64,000 nucleotides of DNA from DASXRU01 sp034665305 (GTDB taxonomy: Bacteria; Acidobacteriota; Blastocatellia; Pyrinomonadales; Pyrinomonadaceae): positions 450,505 through 514,504 of the forward strand of contig JAXDFZ010000010.1 of the NCBI GenBank assembly GCA_034665305.1. The letters are read 5' to 3'. Below are positions 17,501-24,889 of the stretch, one piece after another; within the stretch, counting starts at the first letter, position 1; every line of letters starts with the position of its first letter. The notes beneath the pieces were generated by a model. That model saw only the letters and a program-made list of their open reading frames with translations, was not told where the DNA came from and did no database searches. Both the position numbers and the translations under genes were made by a program.

Positions 17501-20142
17501 CGGTCGGCTGGCTGTTCACCCAATTCTGGTATGACTGGAAAGGGCGACTATCAACCACTGCCAACGTCGATTGGACGCAGAAACATGCAACCTATTCAGG
17601 CTGTGGTTGCGCGGGAGGTGAGGTTGTTACTCTCACCGACGAAGTTTTCCGGCGACAAAGAATTCATAGTGACGTGTTCGGTCGCAAGACAAAAATTGAA
17701 GTGCTGAACGGCGATGACAGTGTCTATTCAACCCTGCTGAATATTTACAACCAGCGCGATGACGTCATTTTTAGTAATTCCTATCAAGGCGCTGCCACCA
17801 GCGACGGTTCCTGTCCGGCGAATACTTGCCAGCAAACGGCGATGACTTATGACGGCTATGGCCGTTTGAAGACGAAGCACGTGCCGGAACAAAACGCCGG
17901 TGCCGCCGCGACCTACGAATATCTGGCCGATGATGCGGTTCAGAAAATCACTGATGCGCGCGGGGCCAGCGCCACCTATGCTTACAATGGCCGGCATCAA
18001 GTTACGAATATTACTTACGCTGCGCCGGCCGGTATCACGCCAACCGCCAACGTCTCCTATAATTTTGATGCAGCCGGCAACCGCACTTCAATGAGCGACG
18101 GCCAGGGCAGTGTGACCTACAGCTACGATGTTTTCTCCCGGATCACTTCTGAGACGCGTAGCTTCAACGGCCTGGGTAGCTTCACCCTCGGCTATGAATA
18201 TAATCTTGGCGGCAAACTGAAAAAGGTTACCGATCCGTTCAACGCCAGCATTAATTATTCCTACGACCAGACGGGTCGCGTCAACGGAGTCACCGGCACA
18301 GGCTTCGGAAGTGTTAGTGACTACGCGTCTGGTATCCAGTACCGGGCGACGAATTCTCTGAAGCGAGTTGTCTACGGCCCCAGCAGCTACCCCCAGGTAA
18401 GCTCGATAGCCTATGATTCCCGGATGCGCGCTCAGCGAATGGAAATCCGCGCCCAAAGTACGAATACTCTCTTACAAAGCGAGGAGTATCAATACTACAA
18501 TGACAACAGCGTCCACTTTGTGCAGCGTCCAACGAATCCGCAGCAGGACCGCTCCTACGTCTACGATCAAACCGGAAGATTCGTACAAGCACTGACCGGA
18601 CAAGAGGCCCGAGGCGAGACGGTCTCCGATCCTACTGAGATACCGTTTGGCCAGAATTACGCCTATGACGCTTGGGGCAACCTCACCAGTCGCACCGGCA
18701 AATACTGGGGACAGAACGTAGCAGCGCTCACCGCCACCTATGCGAACAATCGCAATACCGCCTGGAGTTATGACGCGGAGGGTAATCTGGTCCAGGAGGG
18801 AAACAGGCAACATGGCTTTGATGCCGCTGGTCATGACGTGAGCGCCACAGAACCGCCGCGCCGGCCCAACCAGCCCGGTCTGAGCCAAACCCAGAGCTAT
18901 GATGGCGACGGGCGTAGAGTCAGGCAGATGAATAACGGTATAAGCGTCTACGAACTTCGGGCTACGGCCCTGGGGGGCGCGTTGGTCACTGAACTGAATG
19001 CACAAGGTGTGAAGGTCACCGGCTATGTTTACTCAAACGGAGAACTGCTGGCTAAGCAGTACCAACCCGATAATCGGGTTATCTGGATCCAACACAGCCC
19101 GGCCGGCACCGGCGACTGGAGATCGATGAGCGACACTATCGGGGTGAGTCGCGCCGTCGAACTGGATCCGTTATTCAATGACGTCGGCGTGGAGAAACCG
19201 GATAGTAGCGGCGGCGGTGGTGCGACCGGGAACAGCTATCCGGATCATGGTGATCCAGTGGCGCCCAACACCTGCGCGCTAAACGATGATGTCTTGCCGT
19301 GCGATTACGTCTTTAAAGTTTTGCGGCGCGATCATTTTCAAATGATGTTGGCGACCATAACGGGAAGAATAGGAGCTCGCGTTCCTTTGCAAACAACGAC
19401 CGCGACCTGGGATGGAAGCTCTACTGCCAGTAACGTTGAGGCCTCTCAGGATCCAAACGGAACCTGGTCGGCATCAATGACAATTACCGCAGGTCCGGAT
19501 GTTTTCAAAACGGAGACAGTAGGCTACGCAACGCAAACCGTCACCCTTCAATCGACGCATCAATTTTTCTTCGCAGCAGTAGCCGAAGGCCAGGGGCGAG
19601 GTCGAAAGGCTGCCGCCGCGCCGCCATCGCTTTTCAGTACTGAAAGACTAAGGTGGTGTTTGCTAAACAAGTTCTCCGTGGATTTCTATCGCGACTCGCT
19701 GGAACAAAACCCGTCCTTCGATGTTAGTCGCAGCCGCGGTTACTTTTATGGGACATGGGCCGGTCACTTTATTAGTGTTCAAACGAACATGACATCTGTT
19801 GACAGTGCCTATATCCGAGCGGCGGTGCCAAGAGTGGGGACGTCGCTTCCCGGCGGCTTCACCAGTCCCAACGATCCCGAGCACAACTTTGTGGCGAGCA
19901 ATGTCGCTGCAAGTTATCCGTTTGAAATGGTGCGCGCGGCCTGGGTACATGAACTCGGAGTCGCCCTGGGCGAGATCGTCAGCCGGTTGAACGGCCAGGA
20001 TCGGCGCGTTAAGGCAAAGAACCCTGCCCTGCGCCAATTCGATGAGGACAGCGGAATGGCCCTCGAGGAGTGTGTCTATAATGGTAAAGTCGTAACCGAC
20101 GACCGCGGAAATGTGTTTGTTACCCAGAACCCTGTAAGGTAG
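14506..20142 (+). CDS. Secreted RHS/YD-repeat protein with N-terminal DUF4214-like region
   Basis: 1878 residues from ATG 14506, chosen because CGGAGG lies five bases upstream; a TTG five codons earlier overlaps that site. Residues 8-30 form a signal peptide. A Pro/Arg-rich stretch follows, then about 170-290 a DUF4214-like region (FSQSALGRQPYGNEQSYWND, YLRRDPDSGGWAYW). From ~330 to ~1540 are YD repeats (YDxxGRxxxxT type) forming the RHS shell. At ~1525-1570 the core ends with GYVYSNGELLAKQY and WRSMSDTIGVSRAVELDPLFNDVGV, in place of the HTDHLG box of proteobacterial RHS. The remaining ~310 residues are a distinct tip with WVHELGVALGEIV near the end. Tip function is unknown; broken copies of tip and junction lie at 21673-22248. 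Confidence 0.88.
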   Translation: MAHPQRATPWQLLVSLLCFVLLFSSVASLAFARTKILRWPGQGRAGNVKAVPGAPEATLPNLDEARRQRPEKPEAAAPLPSSLRSKRNPLTSRNGRKVGDPPPSGSAANDSAPKTGDLSTGEGSHYLAAAARARSVAAKISKLPGIRRPAAAYDVKLNHARVSRSFAPPPLDDVPFVQNFSQSALGRQPYGNEQSYWNDILRVAHARGQGAPAMAGRELGKALFESAEYAARNRDNHWFVNDLYKAYLRRDPDSGGWAYWESVVPSQGREAVRRAFDESAEFLSIIATVAPTGAPGNSVSSLLSARVDLSNQPGGGLLTRDTSFTLPLLTLPGRSGMDLGLTLSYSSMIWTRSGPYIYFDEDNGAPSPGFRLGFPVVQEQFFDAQVGQNAYLVLKPSGGRTELRQIGSSNIFEAADSSYLQLIDYGTSLLLRSSDGTQLSYAKLNNEWRCSQVKDRNGNYFSVNYNWMGQLAYITDTLARVIAFNYDNNANLQAITQTWNGQTHQWATFGWGSQAINTAFSGVAAVGLANGQTIPVLTQVGLADGSRYNFDYNSRGQITYSHRYTADNIQRTYAGSTYETPADDCPRLSMTRLWADNWTGINGVPYEVTTQYGIDNGWRTMLAPDGTLYRETHGTGWQNGLVTQTEVWSGGVRQKWTTTSWTQDNLGVNYQTNPRATETNLSDVGGNHRRSTISYTTFNLPSGASCSLPNNTHDYLADGITVYRRTHTDYLLSTAYLDKRLIGLPDTVILYDSGNTRLSETHYGYDWSSNLEDMPGGVNPVQHDASYGTSFNIRGNLVITTRNSVDPNPTPGIEMKYGYNVAGSTTFTRDMLWHQSFFTYGDSFSDGVNNRNTFAYPTMLADSDWNATYLRYNFDFGATTRHKGPPASGQSQGAIQTFDYDGAGRLERTTMTDNGAYTRYLYGPSYVQSYSTLNNVADDSYTIQTFDGMGRMIGMAGYHPGSAGGFKGQITVYDVMGRAMKQSNPTEITSAWAPVGDDAVGWLFTQFWYDWKGRLSTTANVDWTQKHATYSGCGCAGGEVVTLTDEVFRRQRIHSDVFGRKTKIEVLNGDDSVYSTLLNIYNQRDDVIFSNSYQGAATSDGSCPANTCQQTAMTYDGYGRLKTKHVPEQNAGAAATYEYLADDAVQKITDARGASATYAYNGRHQVTNITYAAPAGITPTANVSYNFDAAGNRTSMSDGQGSVTYSYDVFSRITSETRSFNGLGSFTLGYEYNLGGKLKKVTDPFNASINYSYDQTGRVNGVTGTGFGSVSDYASGIQYRATNSLKRVVYGPSSYPQVSSIAYDSRMRAQRMEIRAQSTNTLLQSEEYQYYNDNSVHFVQRPTNPQQDRSYVYDQTGRFVQALTGQEARGETVSDPTEIPFGQNYAYDAWGNLTSRTGKYWGQNVAALTATYANNRNTAWSYDAEGNLVQEGNRQHGFDAAGHDVSATEPPRRPNQPGLSQTQSYDGDGRRVRQMNNGISVYELRATALGGALVTELNAQGVKVTGYVYSNGELLAKQYQPDNRVIWIQHSPAGTGDWRSMSDTIGVSRAVELDPLFNDVGVEKPDSSGGGGATGNSYPDHGDPVAPNTCALNDDVLPCDYVFKVLRRDHFQMMLATITGRIGARVPLQTTTATWDGSSTASNVEASQDPNGTWSASMTITAGPDVFKTETVGYATQTVTLQSTHQFFFAAVAEGQGRGRKAAAAPPSLFSTERLRWCLLNKFSVDFYRDSLEQNPSFDVSRSRGYFYGTWAGHFISVQTNMTSVDSAYIRAAVPRVGTSLPGGFTSPNDPEHNFVASNVAASYPFEMVRAAWVHELGVALGEIVSRLNGQDRRVKAKNPALRQFDEDSGMALEECVYNGKVVTDDRGNVFVTQNPVR

Positions 20143-20150
20143 AATCGGGG

Positions 20151-20174
20151 GCCGGTTATTTCCTTGGAACCGGC
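20151..20174 (+). terminator. Weak hairpin after the RHS gene
   Basis: GCCGGTT ... AACCGGC with a 10-base loop lies eight bases after the RHS stop and is followed by ATTTCCC. It has a weak T-run, so it is a possible inefficient terminator before the propeller gene. Confidence 0.3.
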
Positions 20175-20350
20175 ATTTCCCTGGGACTGGCAGCTGGTTC
20201 GTGCTTTCTCACGCTAAAGGCACGCACTAAATTGAATCCATGCAAGATTTTTAGTTATGGCTTGAGGGCGATGTTGACCGCGCCGGCGGGCCAATATCGG
20301 CCAGCAAGCGCATAATGTTTCGCGGCCACCAATCTTGACGCGAGGATGGT

Positions 20351-21631
20351 ATGGACTTGAGCAAAATTCTTCACGCTGGGCTGCCTCTTCACCAGAGCAG
20401 CAGAAATCACGGCCGCCCAATTGCCGGGCGCGTGGTTTTGGTTTCAGTGCTGGCCATCGTGGTCGCGGGTCTGGCTGTGGACGTGACCAGACGGCGCCGG
20501 GCAACCGAGCCGTTGCCGTCCGCCGCGGCAGGCTTTGAGCTTCCCAGTCGAATCGCGGAGCGCGCGGATTTGCAATGGGCGTGGCAGCGCCGCGATGTCT
20601 CAAGCGAAGTCAGCCTTAAAAAAATCCAAATGCTCAGTAAAGAAACCGGGTGGTCCGCCAGTTACGAGGGAAAGCTATACCGTACCTCGGACGCCGGCCA
20701 GTCGTGGCAGTCAGTTTCGCTGAACGTACCGCAGCGAGCTTACATGACCGACATTTTCTTTGTTAACCCTGAGTCTGGCTGGGTAGCGCTAGCAAAAACG
20801 GATCTTGACTTCGACGCGGCCAGCGGGAAAGGCGTCGATGACACCGCGACGTGGATCATGAGGACGAGTAACGGTGGCCGAGATTGGTCACAACAACTCT
20901 CACGTGAAGGCGCACAGGTTAGCCATATCTCTTTTGTCGATGGTCAAAGGGGCTGGGCGGTTGGTAGAACTTTCGGCGCAGCCGCGCCGACTAATGATAG
21001 TAATTTGGTGCTGCATACAACTGACGGCGGGAATAGTTGGACCGACCTCTCAAAAAATGTGCCTGACTCCGGTAGCGGCGTGGCCCAACTCTATGGCGTT
21101 AACGGGCCATCAGCTTCCTTGCTGACGGATAGTGGCGCCTTCTACCGTACGGTCGACGATGGTGAGACGTGGCGGGCTCTTGAACAGTTTCGCGACGAAC
21201 CGGAGCAAACGTCAATTCGTCGCGTGGCCTTAACTCAGAACAATCGCTTGCGATTGCTCGGCGGTGCGTGGAGCAATGAAGGCACGTGGTCGATATTTGC
21301 GAACCAGGCATCCGACGGTGCGTGGATACGATATCGGCTGCCAGGAGTGTATTTGAGCGATGCTCTCTTTCTTTCCGATGACTCAGTGATAGCGGGCGGG
21401 TTTATTGACAACAGCGAGCGCGTACCCAGCGTCGGCGGACGGGAAGGTCTAATCCTTTATTCTTCGGATCTGGGGAAGAATTGGGTGGTGGTTTATCGCG
21501 ATCGTAACCTGCCGCCAGTGAACGCGCTTTCGACTACAGACTCCAAACATATTTGGGCGGTCGGTGAAGCAGGATTAACACTGCGATTAGAGCGTCCCGC
21601 CCTCACTGCCTCAAAAACGTCTTCCAAATAG
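20351..21631 (+). CDS. YCF48/BNR-like beta-propeller protein with N-terminal membrane anchor
   Basis: 426 residues. One hydrophobic segment near residues 28-46 is preceded by basic residues, consistent with a signal anchor and an extracytoplasmic body. The body repeats a sialidase/BNR-type unit (LYRTSDAGQSWQSV, IMRTSNGGRDWSQQ, LHTTDGGNSWTDL, FYRTVDDGETWRAL, LYSSDLGKNWVVV) with GWAV-type blades between. This is the YCF48-like propeller seen in photosystem assembly factors and many secreted bacterial proteins. ATG 20351 has CGAGG five bases upstream. It sits between the RHS gene and the RHS tail fragments, so it may belong to the RHS locus, but a functional link is only positional. Confidence 0.8.
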   Translation: MDLSKILHAGLPLHQSSRNHGRPIAGRVVLVSVLAIVVAGLAVDVTRRRRATEPLPSAAAGFELPSRIAERADLQWAWQRRDVSSEVSLKKIQMLSKETGWSASYEGKLYRTSDAGQSWQSVSLNVPQRAYMTDIFFVNPESGWVALAKTDLDFDAASGKGVDDTATWIMRTSNGGRDWSQQLSREGAQVSHISFVDGQRGWAVGRTFGAAAPTNDSNLVLHTTDGGNSWTDLSKNVPDSGSGVAQLYGVNGPSASLLTDSGAFYRTVDDGETWRALEQFRDEPEQTSIRRVALTQNNRLRLLGGAWSNEGTWSIFANQASDGAWIRYRLPGVYLSDALFLSDDSVIAGGFIDNSERVPSVGGREGLILYSSDLGKNWVVVYRDRNLPPVNALSTTDSKHIWAVGEAGLTLRLERPALTASKTSSK

Positions 21632-21643
21632 CTGCAAGCCGTT

Positions 21644-21672
21644 ACTGCGCGTCGGTCTGTCTTTCGCCGATG
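21644..21672 (+). repeat. Left copy of a 29-base direct repeat
   Basis: It begins ACTGCGCGTCGGT and ends CTTTCGCCGATG. The same 29 bases with one mismatch recur at 22314-22342 in the same orientation, bracketing the two RHS tail fragments. Confidence 0.7.
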
Positions 21673-22066
21673 CATAACGGGAAGAATACGAGCTCGCGTG
21701 CCCTTGCAAAAAACGACCGCGACCTGGGATGGAACCTCCACTGCCAGTAACGTTGAGGCATCTCAGGATCCAAACGGAACCTGGTCGGCGTCAATGACAG
21801 TTACCGCAGGTCCGGATGTTTTCAAAACGGAGACGGTAGGCTACGCAACGCAAACGGTCACCCTGCAGTCGACGCATCAATATTTTCTGGCGCCGCAGAA
21901 TACAGGGTTCCATATCGGAACGTTTGGTTTCAACGCCAACGAGACTGAAAGACTCGGACGTGCCTACGACAAGATCAACAGCGACGAGTGTCGGAGGTTT
22001 TATCGCGACTCAAATTCACGAGTTAGCAGTGTTGGGGCTGGTGAAAGGAAACTATTCATGGAGTGA
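21673..22066 (+). pseudogene. RHS C-terminal tip fragment (duplicate of 19355-19575 with a different tail)
   Basis: The first ~210 bases match the region of the large RHS gene encoding TTTATWDGSSTASNVEASQD through TVTLQSTHQ with only scattered substitutions. The match then stops and the frame continues into unrelated sequence (FGFNANETERLGRAYDKI), before FYRDS, which recalls FYRDS in the parent tip. There is no signal peptide, no RHS core and no clear ribosome site. It looks like an orphan tip left by duplication and recombination rather than an expressed gene. Confidence 0.7.
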
Positions 22067-22077
22067 CAGCTAGTGAA

Positions 22078-22248
22078 GACTTCAGTTGTGAAAGATCGGC
22101 AAACCCTGCCAGCACCGGCGAGTGGAGGTCAATGAGAGATGGCATCAGCCCAAGTCGCGCATGGGAATTGGATCCCTTATTTAACGATCTCGACGTCGAG
22201 AGGACAGATAGCGGCGGCGGGGAGGTAACGAGAACGACGTCACCATAA
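22078..22248 (+). pseudogene. RHS core-tip junction fragment
   Basis: STGEWRSMRDGISPSRAWELDPLFNDLDVERTDSGGGE is a degenerate copy of the junction in the large RHS gene (TGDWRSMSDTIGVSRAVELDPLFNDVGVEKPDSSGGG, encoded near 19110-19220). In the parent this precedes the tip; here it follows the tip fragment, so the order is inverted and the piece cannot be one collinear remnant. It is not translated from a credible start. Confidence 0.65.
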
Positions 22249-22313
22249 ATGAGAAATGTGGCAAAGGCCTGGATCGTCTGCCGGCCCTGTGAGGTGATAA
22301 TGAAAAACAGAGC

Positions 22314-22342
22314 ACTGCGCGTCGGTGTGTCTTTCGCCGATG
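22314..22342 (+). repeat. Right copy of the 29-base direct repeat
   Basis: Same orientation as 21644-21672, one mismatch (C to G at position 14). Between it and the next gene (22343-22586) nothing coding is visible apart from a possible promoter. Confidence 0.7.
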
Positions 22343-22519
22343 GCCCCCTACACCCATGAGTCGCCGCGAGCTGTACGCAAACCGGACCAGAGATTGTAAT
22401 CCTGAGGACGATCAGCGCCGCGCCAGTTTCTTGATATCACGTGTTCCAAGTACTCGCCGCCAAAATCGTTACTTCCCGCCATCCAAAAGAATCTGTCTGA
22501 CAACCGCCCGTCGTGCGAG

Positions 22520-22548
22520 TTGACCTGAGCTTTCCTTGCCGTCATAAA
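22520..22548 (+). promoter_or_regulatory. Possible promoter of the DprE1-like gene
   Basis: TTGACC (22520-22525), a 17-base spacer and CATAAA (22543-22548). A start near 22555 would leave a ~30-base leader before ATG 22587 and argues against the GTG at 22557 as start. Confidence 0.4.
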
Positions 22549-22586
22549 TATCGGCAGTGCGAACCGAATCTAATTCAAACCCGAAG

Positions 22587-23921
22587 ATGGAACTCTCCGG
22601 ATGGGGCGGCTACCCTCGCGGGCTCGCGTCAATTGTGTGTCCGGATCGGGTAGAAGATTTAGTGAGTGATGTAGCCAGCAGTGTGATCGCGCGCGGTCTC
22701 GGTCGAAGTTACGGCGACGCTGCGATGTCCGCCACCGGTCTGGTAATCGTTTCGGACAAACTCAACCATGTGGGATCGTTTGATGAAACTACCGGTCTGT
22801 TGCAAGCGGAAGCGGGGACGACGCTGGCTGATATCATTGAAACGTTTGTTCCCAGAGGTTGGTTTCCGTCCGTAGTTCCGGGTACAAAATTCGTTTCGCT
22901 GGGCGGTTGTGTGGCCGCGGACATTCACGGCAAGAACCACCATCATGCCGGGACGTTTGGCCGTCACGTGACGGAGTTGGAGGTTGTGTGTGCCGATCGT
23001 TCGAGCGTTCGTTGTGCTCCGCAAGCGAACGCGGAATTGTTCTGGGCGACCGTTGGGGGAATGGGGCTCACCGGGATCATGACGAAGGTTACAATCGAGA
23101 TGTTGCCGGTGGAGAGTCCCTTCATGATCGTGCAAAACAAGCCGGCGAAGGACCTGGAGACTTCCCTCGATATGTTGGAGGACAAGAGTTGGGACGACGA
23201 TTACTCGGTGGCCTGGATCGACTGCGTTGCCGGACGAAAACTGGGGCGCAGCGTCTTGATTCGTGGCCATCACGCCAGGCAGCGAGAACTGCCTCCTTCG
23301 TTGCAGTCAATCATGACCAACCAGAAAACGAGGGAACACAAGCTACCTTTCGGTTTTCCTTCCTGGGTTTTGAATCGTTATGCCATGGCGGCGTTTAATG
23401 AGGCGTTCTATCACCGCCAGGGGCGACGCACCGAACCTTTCGTCGATACGCTCGAGCGTTTCTTTTTTCCCCTCGATCGGATTGCCCACTGGAATCGCAT
23501 GTATGGCCGGCGGGGCTTTGTGCAATATCAATGTGTCCTGCCGCTCTCGCAATCTGAGCGGGGGCTCCAGGAATTGTTGGAAGAACTAAAGCGCAGCGGA
23601 CGCTCCAGTTTTCTGTCGGTGCTGAAGCGCTTCGGTCCTGAGGGGGAGGGGCTGTTGTCATTTCCCATTGAGGGATACACTCTGACGCTTGATTTTCCCA
23701 TTCGTGATGAGGGCCTGTTTCCGTTTCTCGATCGCCTGGACGAGATAGTTTTGAAGTATGGCGGCCGGGTGTACCTGGCAAAGGACGCGAGGATGCGCGC
23801 CGAAACCTTTCACGCGATGTATCCGCGACTGGCGGAATGGCAGCGCATAAAAGCCCGCGTCGATCCTGATAACCGTTTTGAGTCGGACCTGTCGCGGCGG
23901 TTGCGAATGCAAGCGCGCTGA
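22587..23921 (+). CDS. FAD-dependent oxidase, decaprenylphosphoryl-ribose oxidase (DprE1)-like
   Basis: 444 residues. It starts MELSGWGGYPRG, as in DprE1 homologues, hence ATG 22587 rather than GTG 22557. The FAD-binding PCMH region shows ARGLGRSYGDAA, EAGTTLADI and VPGTKFVSLGGCVAADIHGKNHH, all diagnostic for this family within the vanillyl-alcohol-oxidase fold. The C-terminal part (about 190-440) is the substrate domain. DprE1 oxidises decaprenyl-phosphoryl ribose to the 2-keto form in making decaprenyl-phosphoryl arabinose. The next gene resembles the DPPR synthase of the same route, supporting the assignment. A DprE2 reductase is not seen in the window. Confidence 0.82.
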   Translation: MELSGWGGYPRGLASIVCPDRVEDLVSDVASSVIARGLGRSYGDAAMSATGLVIVSDKLNHVGSFDETTGLLQAEAGTTLADIIETFVPRGWFPSVVPGTKFVSLGGCVAADIHGKNHHHAGTFGRHVTELEVVCADRSSVRCAPQANAELFWATVGGMGLTGIMTKVTIEMLPVESPFMIVQNKPAKDLETSLDMLEDKSWDDDYSVAWIDCVAGRKLGRSVLIRGHHARQRELPPSLQSIMTNQKTREHKLPFGFPSWVLNRYAMAAFNEAFYHRQGRRTEPFVDTLERFFFPLDRIAHWNRMYGRRGFVQYQCVLPLSQSERGLQELLEELKRSGRSSFLSVLKRFGPEGEGLLSFPIEGYTLTLDFPIRDEGLFPFLDRLDEIVLKYGGRVYLAKDARMRAETFHAMYPRLAEWQRIKARVDPDNRFESDLSRRLRMQAR

Positions 23922-23924
23922 GTC

Positions 23925-23997
23925 CGCAGATTACGCAGATTACGCAGAAGGTTTTTACTTCCTATCTGTGTAATCGGTGTAACCTGCGGATGACTTC
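23925..23997. repeat. CAGATTACGCAGAT dispersed inverted repeat
   Basis: Two tandem GCAGATTAC units (from 23925) face a complementary ATCTGTGTAATC ... CTGCGGA arm (up to about 23990). The same family is at 52935-53056. It separates two genes of the same apparent operon. Confidence 0.6.
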
Positions 23998-24006
23998 TGA
24001 ACTGTG

Positions 24007-24885
24007 ATGAATTTGCTGAAAAACTGCTGGCTGCTGATGCGACCCCGCCAATGGGTGAAGAATGGTTTCGTCTTCATGGGACTGCTGTTTGCGAACGAGT
24101 GGCGTCAACCGGAGATGTTGCGGCGCGTGCTGTTGGCAACTTTGGCGTTTTCGTTAGTAGCCAGTGGCGTCTACGTCCTTAATGATCTGCTTGACCGGGA
24201 ACGCGATCTACACCATCCCACGAAAAAGGTGCGGCCCCTCGCGGCTGGTCAGATATCAGTAACCGTGGCGCTGTTGTTGTTGGCCCTGCTCTGGATCGCG
24301 GGAGGCGCAGTCGGACTGTGGGTGTCGCGCACAGTGCTCCTAATCCTGCTTGCCTATGTGGCGATCAACCTTCTGTATTCGTTGGGCCTGAGGCAGGTGG
24401 TGATCCTGGACGTCTTTCTGATCGCGGCTGGATTCATGTTGCGCATCCTGGCCGGCACGGTCGGCGTGGGCATCGCGCCGTCTCAGTGGCTATTGATTTG
24501 CGGTTTCATGGTGGCGTTGTTTTTGGGCTTTGCCAAACGGCGCGCGGAGTTGTACGCGCTTTCCGGAGAAACTTCGAACCATCGCAGCGTGTTGGAACAT
24601 TATCAGCCGGTCTTGCTCGACAAAATGATCGTAGTTACGGCCACGTGCGTGATCCTCACTTACAGCCTGTACACGATGAGCCCGGTGACGGTGCAGAACC
24701 ATCACACCGAATCGCTGATTTACACGGCGCCATTCGTGGTCTACGGAATTTTTCGGTATATCTACACGCTGCACCACCAGCAAACCGGGACCGAACCGGC
24801 CAATGAGCTTTTTCGCGATCCGCACATCCTGCTCTCGATCGCTGGCTGGTTGATCGTCACTTTGTGGTTGATCTCAGGAAGTTAA
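24007..24885 (+). CDS. UbiA-family prenyltransferase, decaprenyl-phosphate phosphoribosyltransferase-like
   Basis: 292 residues with about eight membrane helices. It opens NLLKNCWLLMRPRQWVKNGFVF. The first aspartate-rich motif, NDLLDRERD (residues 59-67), is followed by HPTKKVRPLAAG, the pattern typical of DPPR synthase (Rv3806c-type) within the UbiA superfamily. These enzymes join PRPP to a polyprenyl phosphate at the membrane. It lies 85 bases after the DprE1-like gene and 4 bases before the methyltransferase. ATG 24007 is preferred to GTG 24004. Substrate identity rests on motif pattern plus neighbour. Confidence 0.8.
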   Translation: MNLLKNCWLLMRPRQWVKNGFVFMGLLFANEWRQPEMLRRVLLATLAFSLVASGVYVLNDLLDRERDLHHPTKKVRPLAAGQISVTVALLLLALLWIAGGAVGLWVSRTVLLILLAYVAINLLYSLGLRQVVILDVFLIAAGFMLRILAGTVGVGIAPSQWLLICGFMVALFLGFAKRRAELYALSGETSNHRSVLEHYQPVLLDKMIVVTATCVILTYSLYTMSPVTVQNHHTESLIYTAPFVVYGIFRYIYTLHHQQTGTEPANELFRDPHILLSIAGWLIVTLWLISGS

Positions 24886-24889
24886 GCGC

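Noticed and set aside
20351..21631. Immunity gene for the RHS tip
   Set aside because: The product is a large membrane-anchored YCF48-like propeller, unlike typical small RHS immunity proteins; only the position suggests a link.
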